Assembly (NCBI GenBank): GCA_902791475.1
Contig: CADAWC010000002.1
Coordinates: forward strand, 84,299 to 148,298
Source: Fibrobacter succinogenes
Lineage (GTDB): Bacteria; Fibrobacterota; Fibrobacteria; Fibrobacterales; Fibrobacteraceae
Direction: 5' to 3'
Length of the DNA: 64,000 bases
Of the stretch, positions 58,924-64,000 are shown in pieces. A program made the position numbers and the translations under genes. The notes beneath the pieces were generated by a model. That model did no database searches, was not told where the DNA came from, and was given only the letters and a program-made list of their open reading frames with translations. Positions within the stretch are counted from its first letter, which is position 1. Each line of letters starts with the position of its first letter.

Positions 58924-60105
58924 TTAAAAGTTCTGTGCAACAACTATTTGCTTCCGCAAAATGGCGCCATCCAAGAATTCAAACATCGTGCGATAAGCTT
59001 TATCGCGAACTTCCTTACGCGAGAGGAACAAGTCGTGCATGCCGTCCTCAATCGTTACGGTCGTGACATCACTACCCAATTTCGGAGCCCACTTTTCGAG
59101 GAGATTCACATCAAGCATGCAGTCGCAACGCATGTAGTCGTCATCCCACTTGACCGTATTTACCGTGCAGCCGCTACGCATCATGAGAACAGGAGCCTTG
59201 ATCTGCATTCCCGCATGGATCCACTTGATGCCGCGAGTTGTCGCACGGAGGTATCCAAAATACTGTTGTGGCCATTCATCGCTTTTCAATTCACGATTGA
59301 ATTCCCACTCGCCCTTTTCACTTTTCAAAAGAGATATGTTGTACTTAGGGGCTTCCTGTTTCGGAGCGGGTGCATCGGGCAACAACAGCGCAATATCCGA
59401 AAATACAGGGAAAGCCACGTTGCGAACAAACCAGCTATTTTTATAATCTAGGAACGGGCTATTCAAAACGAGAGCCACAAAATCTTCGCTATTGCGTTCA
59501 TTCAGGTAATTCGGCGTAATCAGCCCGCCCTGCGAATGCCCGAGAATAACAAATGGCAAATTCGCTCCCGAGCCTTTCGCAGCAATACTCTTGCTAAGCG
59601 CAATAGCCGCATCCAATTCCGCATAGTATTCCTTGACGCTACGCATATCAGAACGCGGCTCGCCTTCGCTATACGAACGACCGTTATAATGCAAGTCTAT
59701 CGCAAAGAACGCAAAACCTGCAGAATCCGATTTTTCCGCAAGTTCTTCCTGGAAGAAGTAGTCATTGTAGCCATGCACGTACAAGATAATTCCACGCGGA
59801 CTAGAAGCCTGCGCCACAACACGCGGAGAACTTCCGTAAGGATATTCAATCAACGTTGCATGAAAATCCTTGTCATACGGCTTTACGTCAATCGGGTAAA
59901 CCTGATACGGTTCGCCAAGTTCCGGGTCCACAACCTTCTGCGGCAAAGCGTTATCAATAATAGTCTGCAACGTAGCAGCCGAGAGTTGCTTACTGTAAGC
60001 TTCATCCCGCTTCTTTTCCTTGCAGGCAGCAAGGCACGCATTTGCAGAAGTTGTAAAAAGCAATACGGCAGAGGCCGCGACAACAAAAGACTTTAACTTA
60101 TTCAT
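58924..60105 (-). CDS. Secreted alpha/beta hydrolase (monoacylglycerol lipase-like)
   Basis: The ATG at 60105 (MNKLKSFVVAAS) gives 393 residues; one at 60120 would add five. A signal peptide ends near TTSANAC, possibly a lipobox. The hydrolase domain has the oxyanion motif YVHGYNDYF, nucleophile elbow VILGHSQGGLITP (Ser), and late His in DGMHDLFLS, resembling serine aminopeptidase S33/monoacylglycerol lipase enzymes. Its substrate is unknown. The bases GTCTAATTGGAG about 36 bases before the start match the core of the tonB/receptor upstream element, so it may be co-regulated, perhaps acting on the siderophore or an acyl ester; this is inference. Confidence 0.78.
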   Translation of the reverse strand: MNKLKSFVVAASAVLLFTTSANACLAACKEKKRDEAYSKQLSAATLQTIIDNALPQKVVDPELGEPYQVYPIDVKPYDKDFHATLIEYPYGSSPRVVAQASSPRGIILYVHGYNDYFFQEELAEKSDSAGFAFFAIDLHYNGRSYSEGEPRSDMRSVKEYYAELDAAIALSKSIAAKGSGANLPFVILGHSQGGLITPNYLNERNSEDFVALVLNSPFLDYKNSWFVRNVAFPVFSDIALLLPDAPAPKQEAPKYNISLLKSEKGEWEFNRELKSDEWPQQYFGYLRATTRGIKWIHAGMQIKAPVLMMRSGCTVNTVKWDDDYMRCDCMLDVNLLEKWAPKLGSDVTTVTIEDGMHDLFLSRKEVRDKAYRTMFEFLDGAILRKQIVVAQNF

Positions 60106-60140
60106 GCATCTACGATACAAAAATGCAATCGTTTACGCTA

Positions 60141-60152
60141 CTCCAATTAGAC
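60141..60152 (-). promoter_or_regulatory. 12-base match to the tonB upstream element core
   Basis: CTCCAATTAGAC here is identical to bases 23484-23495 in copy A of the tonB element and is oriented the same way, toward the hydrolase gene on the minus strand. The ZIP transporter gene starts 59 bases away on the other side. Confidence 0.35.
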
Positions 60153-60210
60153 CTTCAAAACTCCAGCGCGTTTTTTGAAATTGTCAAGTTTTAATACTAT
60201 CTTTTTTCGT

Positions 60211-60999
60211 ATGATTCAACCCATTTTACCCATTATTCAAGGCCTCACCATCCCATTTTTAGGGACGGTTCTCGGCGCAGCCTGCGTATTCTTTATCCGC
60301 GGGCAAATGAAGCAGAACCTCAAGCGCGGACTTTTAGCATTTGCGGCAGGAGTCATGGTAGCGGCATCCGTCTGGAGTTTGCTCCTCCCAGCAATCGAGG
60401 CTAGCGAGCATTTGGGTAAATTAGCGTTCGCACCCGCCGCAGTGGGGTTCTGGGCAGGTATTTTATTCTTGTTCATTTTGGATAAAATCACACCGCATTT
60501 GCATTTGGGTAGCAAGACTCCCGAAGGTCCGAGAGCAAAACTCAAACGCACCACGATGCTCACGCTCGCCGTGACGCTCCACAACTTGCCCGAAGGCATG
60601 GCAGTCGGCATCGTTTTCGCGGGTTGGCTTTCCGGGAATGTCGCCATCACACTTTCGGCAGCATTCGCGCTTTCCATCGGTATCGCCATCCAGAACTTCC
60701 CTGAAGGAGCTGTCGTTTCACTCCCGCTAAAAGCCGAAGGTGCAACGCGCAAAAAAGCATTCGCACTCGGGGCGCTCTCCGGAGCCGTCGAACCCATCGG
60801 TGCATTGATTACCTTAATCGCCGCCGAAATTCTTTCGCCGTTTATGCCCTACCTGCTTTCGTTTGCGGCAGGCGCAATGATTTACGTTGTCGTTGAAGAA
60901 ATGCTCCCCGAAGTGAGCGAAGGCGATCACTTTGACGCAGGCACTATCCTCTTCGCCGTCGGTTTCACGCTTATGATGGCACTTGACAGCGCGCTTTAA
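60211..60999 (+). CDS. ZIP-family metal transporter
   Basis: The ATG at 60211 (MIQPILPIIQGLTIPFLGTV) gives 262 residues; an upstream start at 60175 is less likely because it adds a stretch without family match. About eight membrane helices are seen, with the metal-site motifs TLHNLPEGMAVGIVFA (helix 4) and AIQNFPEGAVVSLPL (helix 5). ZIP proteins of the ZupT/GufA type import zinc and other divalent metals across the inner membrane. It diverges from the hydrolase gene and converges on the ATPase gene with no gap. Confidence 0.88.
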   Translation: MIQPILPIIQGLTIPFLGTVLGAACVFFIRGQMKQNLKRGLLAFAAGVMVAASVWSLLLPAIEASEHLGKLAFAPAAVGFWAGILFLFILDKITPHLHLGSKTPEGPRAKLKRTTMLTLAVTLHNLPEGMAVGIVFAGWLSGNVAITLSAAFALSIGIAIQNFPEGAVVSLPLKAEGATRKKAFALGALSGAVEPIGALITLIAAEILSPFMPYLLSFAAGAMIYVVVEEMLPEVSEGDHFDAGTILFAVGFTLMMALDSAL

Positions 61000-61001
61000 A
61001 A

Positions 61002-62405
61002 TCAAGCAAACAATTCTTTTATCGAAATAACCTTGTAATTGCCCAGATTTTTTATTTTTTTCTTGACTCCAGCCGTGACTCCCTTTCTGGAAAAAATCCA
61101 AAAATACAAATTGTCGCGTTTAATACATGGTGCGCACGCCTGCAAGTCAGAAAGTTCAGTCTCATCAAACGCCTTTTCAGTGTATTTGCATTCGCAAAGA
61201 ATGGCATTATTCTCATCTTGGGCAACAATGTCTATTTCCTCTTGACGTTTCGCAAGAGGGTTATTACCCCACCAGCGTCCAACTTGTTCAGCAAAGAACG
61301 GAAGCTCGCCATTATAGGATTTTTCCATAATAAACTGCGAGCACACTCTTTCAAATCGATGTCCAATATATCCATTTAAGCTTTCAGTTGTAATCTCTCT
61401 ATCGTAATAAATTTCAGGTGAAATAAGCCCATTCAACATATTCAAATGTTTATAAATAAACCTGAAATAAAAAGCAAAGTAGTTATCGTCAATGGAATAA
61501 AGCGTATTGCGAGCCTTGCCTTTTTCGCCAACAGGGATTTCTGTTTTGATAAATCCCAAATTTTGAAGGACGTTCAGGTATTTTGCAATCTTCGCCCCAT
61601 CTTCTCCAACCTTCATCTTTATATCATTAAGCGTCGAAGCACCAGAATTGATAGCAAGCAGAATATTCTTATAAAAAAGCGTTTCTTTGAGTTCCATGCG
61701 AAGCAACGTATCAATTTCATTGTATAAGTAGCCCGTTGTAGAAAGGCAATTTTTGATGACGTTCTCGCGAATAGAAACGGAATCGTCAAAAAGAGAAAGG
61801 TATAGAGGAATACCGCCAAGAATTGAATAAACCGTTAGGACTTCTTCGTCACTATATTTTGGGAAAAAATTTTTAGATTCTTTATATGAAAATGGTTGCA
61901 ATTTCAAATCGGCAGTCTTGCGACCATATAAAGGTTTGGTCGAATCATCAAACAAGTCCTCAATAACAGAAACTTTAGAACCGCACAAAATTAAAAAAAT
62001 GTTCTTTTTTTTCAGAATTCGGTCAATAGCATTCTGCAGCCCCGAATCGTATACAGGATTTGAATTGTACAAATAAGTAAACTCGTCAATAATGATATTC
62101 ACACGTTTAGAAAAAGCGGCACCATCGATGAACGAGTAGACATCCTGCCAAGTCTCAAGTGAATTCAAAAAATAGCCAGCATTTAATACCCGTTTCAATT
62201 CCGTACAAAAATTACGAACATTATTGGCTTCGCTCCCTTTGTCAGCAGTAAAAAACACAGTATCCTTTTCATGAAGCGAGGCAAAGTGAGCCAAAAGAAA
62301 ACTCTTGCCCACACGCCTACGACCATGCATGATTAGCATTTCAAATTTCTTAGACCGATAAAGATCTTCAAGAAGCTTTAATTCTCTTTTACGTCCGACA
62401 AACAT
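61002..62405 (-). CDS. AAA ATPase of the DUF234/archaeal-type ATPase family
   Basis: The ATG at 62405 (MFVGRKRELKLLEDLYRS) is chosen since family members begin with FVGRxxEL and GGAG lies eight bases before it. The 467-residue protein has Walker A MHGRRRVGKSFLL, Walker B VNIIIDEFTYL, and sensor ILCGSKVSVIEDL, then a winged-helix region and a C-terminal nuclease-like part (RQEEIDIVAQDENNAILCECKY) of PD-(D/E)xK appearance. Such ATPases are common mobile accessory genes with unknown role. The coding region is richer in A+T than its neighbours, a possible sign of transfer. Confidence 0.82.
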   Translation of the reverse strand: MFVGRKRELKLLEDLYRSKKFEMLIMHGRRRVGKSFLLAHFASLHEKDTVFFTADKGSEANNVRNFCTELKRVLNAGYFLNSLETWQDVYSFIDGAAFSKRVNIIIDEFTYLYNSNPVYDSGLQNAIDRILKKKNIFLILCGSKVSVIEDLFDDSTKPLYGRKTADLKLQPFSYKESKNFFPKYSDEEVLTVYSILGGIPLYLSLFDDSVSIRENVIKNCLSTTGYLYNEIDTLLRMELKETLFYKNILLAINSGASTLNDIKMKVGEDGAKIAKYLNVLQNLGFIKTEIPVGEKGKARNTLYSIDDNYFAFYFRFIYKHLNMLNGLISPEIYYDREITTESLNGYIGHRFERVCSQFIMEKSYNGELPFFAEQVGRWWGNNPLAKRQEEIDIVAQDENNAILCECKYTEKAFDETELSDLQACAPCIKRDNLYFWIFSRKGVTAGVKKKIKNLGNYKVISIKELFA

Positions 62406-62408
62406 CTT

Positions 62409-62453
62409 ATTTACTCCAAAGTTATTAACTTTAAAGTTATTTACTCTAGAGTT
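62409..62453 (-). repeat. Three tandem 15-base repeats directly before the ATPase gene
   Basis: Read on the minus strand, AACTCTAGAGTAAAT, AACTTTAAAGTTAAT and AACTTTGGAGTAAAT follow one another without gap and end three bases before the ATG. Each holds a near-palindromic ACTYTRRAGT, and the third contains the GGAG ribosome site. A regulator binding the three copies would block translation and transcription signals. Confidence 0.65.
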
Positions 62454-62639
62454 AATATAAATATTTTTCATTAGAGAATCAACAGATTCTAACAAAAACA
62501 CTCTTTTTCAAGGGTATCATAAAAAAAAAGACAATACATTGTCAAGTTTTTTCATGACTTTTGCAATTTTTATCAATTTTAGCCAACCAATTTTATTACC
62601 TTATATTAAGTAATTATCAATACAGTAAGGAGGGTTAAC

Positions 62640-63431
62640 ATGAACAAAAAGTCTATCGCACTCACCCATGCATTGGCTATACTATTTACATCACTTGCCA
62701 TTTCAGGCTGTTCTGGCGACAATTCTAGCGGGGCAAACGGAAATGAAGGCGCATTCACAAGCAATGGGAAAAGTCCCCTGATTTTGGATTCAATTTCGTC
62801 ATGCATCATCAATCCCGATTCAATTGAAGGACTCATCGCATTAGATAAAATCTACCTTAAATATTTTGACGGAACATGGAGACTCACATTCCCTGCAAAT
62901 ATCAATGATCTAAGAGACAATTACACCATCGCAACTCGCAGCGCAAACGACACGTTGATCGTTTCCATGAAACGAAAAAAAGAAAGCACAGCCGTACCCG
63001 GCCTCGCCTGCCCCGTTCTAGTCTACACTTCGCTAAAAAGAGAACTAGAAGAGAATTATCTAGCAGCTATGGGCGCTTATTCCATCATCCGCTACGACGA
63101 AAATTTCGTTACTCTGGATTCCATATCGGATTGCATCCTCGACGAACAAGAAATAAACAAGCACTACTCTTCCGACTCAGCATTTGTCGAAGAAAAAAAC
63201 GGGAAAAACGTCATTGTTTTCCCGTCGCAATTAGACTATCCTAGAAAATATGTCAAATCAATCGGAGCGTTCATCAAAGGTGACACTCTGCAACTGGACC
63301 TTCTCGATAAAGAAAAAACACCTGAGACACCTCTGTTCTGCCCAATCAAAGTTTACGGAACGTTAAACAAACCATTCAACGGAAAATTTGTTTCGACCCG
63401 TTCAGGAGTTTACGTTTACAGTTCAATATAG
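62640..63431 (+). CDS. Lipoprotein of unknown function
   Basis: The 263-residue protein has a signal with lipobox LAISGC followed by SGDNSSGANGN. The mature part has two similar halves: each begins LDSISSCI(I/L) or LDSISDCIL and ends with a Cys-Pro motif (LACPVLVYTSLKREL; FCPIKVYGTLNKPF), so it looks like a tandem duplication with paired cysteines. No family is recognised. AAGGAGG precedes the ATG. It overlaps the acetyltransferase gene tail to tail by 16 bases. Confidence 0.72.
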   Translation: MNKKSIALTHALAILFTSLAISGCSGDNSSGANGNEGAFTSNGKSPLILDSISSCIINPDSIEGLIALDKIYLKYFDGTWRLTFPANINDLRDNYTIATRSANDTLIVSMKRKKESTAVPGLACPVLVYTSLKRELEENYLAAMGAYSIIRYDENFVTLDSISDCILDEQEINKHYSSDSAFVEEKNGKNVIVFPSQLDYPRKYVKSIGAFIKGDTLQLDLLDKEKTPETPLFCPIKVYGTLNKPFNGKFVSTRSGVYVYSSI

Positions 63432-63904
63432 TGCGGGATAATATCCTCGTAATTTCCGCCCTTGAGCAGGAATCCCTTGGGAATTACGCCGAGCTGCGTA
63501 AAGCCGAGCTTCTTGTAGAGCTTGAGTGCAGACGTATTTGTCGCGACGACCGCGTTGAACTGCAAAATCCTGAAACCGATTTCCTTGGCCTTCGCGAGGC
63601 AATCCTTCACGAGAAATTCGCCGATATGCTGACCGCGCTTGTTTTTCTTGACCGCATAGCTCGCATTCGAAATATGCCCGCAGCGCCCGACATTGTTCGG
63701 GTGGAGAATGTACAGTCCCACAACCTCGCCGGAGTCCGCATCGATAGCGATGCCCGTGAATGACTGCGACTTGAAAAACTCGTCTCCCGTCTGCGGGTCA
63801 AGCAATTCCTTTTGCGGGAACGCGATTCCGTCTTCGACGATGTCGTTCCAGATTTCAACCGCGTCGTTGATATACTTTGTACTGTATTGTTCAATTTTAA
63901 GCAT
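63416..63904 (-). CDS. GNAT-family N-acetyltransferase
   Basis: The 162-residue protein has a GNAT fold: DAVEIWNDIVEDGIAFPQKE at the start, GYVGLYILHPN-like strand, the acetyl-CoA loop KNKRGQHIGEFLVKDCLAKA (QxxGxG-like pattern modified to RGQHIG) and FNAVVATNTSALKLYKKLGF, typical of the family. The substrate is unknown; the ending LKGGNYEDIIPHYIEL matches the phosphinothricin/GNAT type only loosely. Acts in the cytoplasm. Confidence 0.85.
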   Translation of the reverse strand: MLKIEQYSTKYINDAVEIWNDIVEDGIAFPQKELLDPQTGDEFFKSQSFTGIAIDADSGEVVGLYILHPNNVGRCGHISNASYAVKKNKRGQHIGEFLVKDCLAKAKEIGFRILQFNAVVATNTSALKLYKKLGFTQLGVIPKGFLLKGGNYEDIIPHYIEL

Positions 63905-63927
63905 GAGAATAATCCTCTAATTTCTTT

Positions 63928-64000
63928 TTATTCCCCCAGCACGTGCCGGAGCGTGTCGAGGAAAAGTTCGCCCGCCCGCGTGAACTGCTGGCCCCGCCGC
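63928..64000 (-). CDS. 3' end of a gene, product not identified (possibly LysR-type)
   Basis: A frame open to the window edge ends with TAA at 63928-63930 and encodes RRGQQFTRAGELFLDTLRHV followed by LGE. The piece could be the end of a LysR-type regulator (FTRAGELFLDTLRHVL), but it is too short to be sure. Confidence 0.35.
   Translation of the reverse strand, partial: RRGQQFTRAGELFLDTLRHVLGE

Noticed and set aside
62409..62453. CRISPR array
   Set aside because: The three 15-base units are direct tandem copies without spacers and lie at a gene start; no cas genes are in the window.

Overview
The window looks like a chromosomal segment of a Gram-negative fibrolytic anaerobe, most likely a Fibrobacter or close relative. 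This is an inference: there are several lipoproteins with a Cys-Gly-Asp-Asp-Ser-Ser signature after the lipobox, outer-membrane machinery (TonB, ExbBD, TonB-dependent receptor), a DivIVA-domain protein and no rRNA or tRNA to place it firmly. No phage or insertion sequence was seen.

Layout. 1-13 kb: the 3' end of an RNase R gene, a rhamnan-synthesis-F-like gene, a large lipoprotein with a histidine-phosphatase domain, a polar amino-acid ABC system (glnQ plus a fused binding protein/permease), three lipoprotein genes (LD-carboxypeptidase, family-3 glycosidase, unknown), and the conserved yidC-yidD-rnpA-rpmH block on the minus strand. 13.2-16.1 kb: a fold-back intergenic element, then DivIVA, YggU-type and diguanylate cyclase genes. 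16.1-23.4 kb (minus): an AraC-family regulator and a tonB-exbB-exbD-RND-LolA-like-beta-barrel operon.

23.6-57.5 kb is the accessory core. An 11-gene plus-strand operon (23664-47139) encodes two YbtP/YbtQ-type ABC half-transporters, a type II thioesterase, four nonribosomal peptide synthetase (NRPS) polypeptides, a thiazolinyl-imide-reductase-like protein, a saccharopine-dehydrogenase-like oxidoreductase, a phosphopantetheinyl transferase and a fatty-acyl-AMP-ligase-like starter enzyme. By my reading of the binding pockets all four adenylation domains specify cysteine, and there are exactly four heterocyclisation (Cy) domains and four peptidyl carrier domains. The predicted product is an acyl-capped chain of four cysteine-derived thiazoline/thiazolidine rings, a yersiniabactin/pyochelin-like metallophore without the salicylate cap. 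Behind it on the minus strand lie a beta-propeller-like lipoprotein and a TonB-dependent receptor, then feoB-feoA and the deletion remnant of a second receptor, then a second pair of YbtPQ-like ABC half-transporters on the plus strand. The tonB operon and the receptor share a 53-bp upstream element (44/53 identical), so the transport genes are probably co-regulated.

57.6-64 kb: a RelB/RelE-type toxin-antitoxin pair, a methyltransferase, a secreted alpha/beta hydrolase, a ZIP metal transporter, an AAA ATPase of the DUF234 type behind three 15-bp tandem repeats, a lipoprotein, a GNAT acetyltransferase and a fragment of one more gene.

The genes can be read as one system: FAAL and carrier load an acyl group, four cysteine modules build the ring chain, reductases adjust it, a TE with an apparent Cys nucleophile releases it, the receptor/lipoprotein/TonB-ExbBD import the metal complex across the outer membrane, and ABC half-transporter pairs of the exporter fold probably carry it across the inner membrane. 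The metal is not proven. All functional statements rest on reading motifs by eye; no database search was run.
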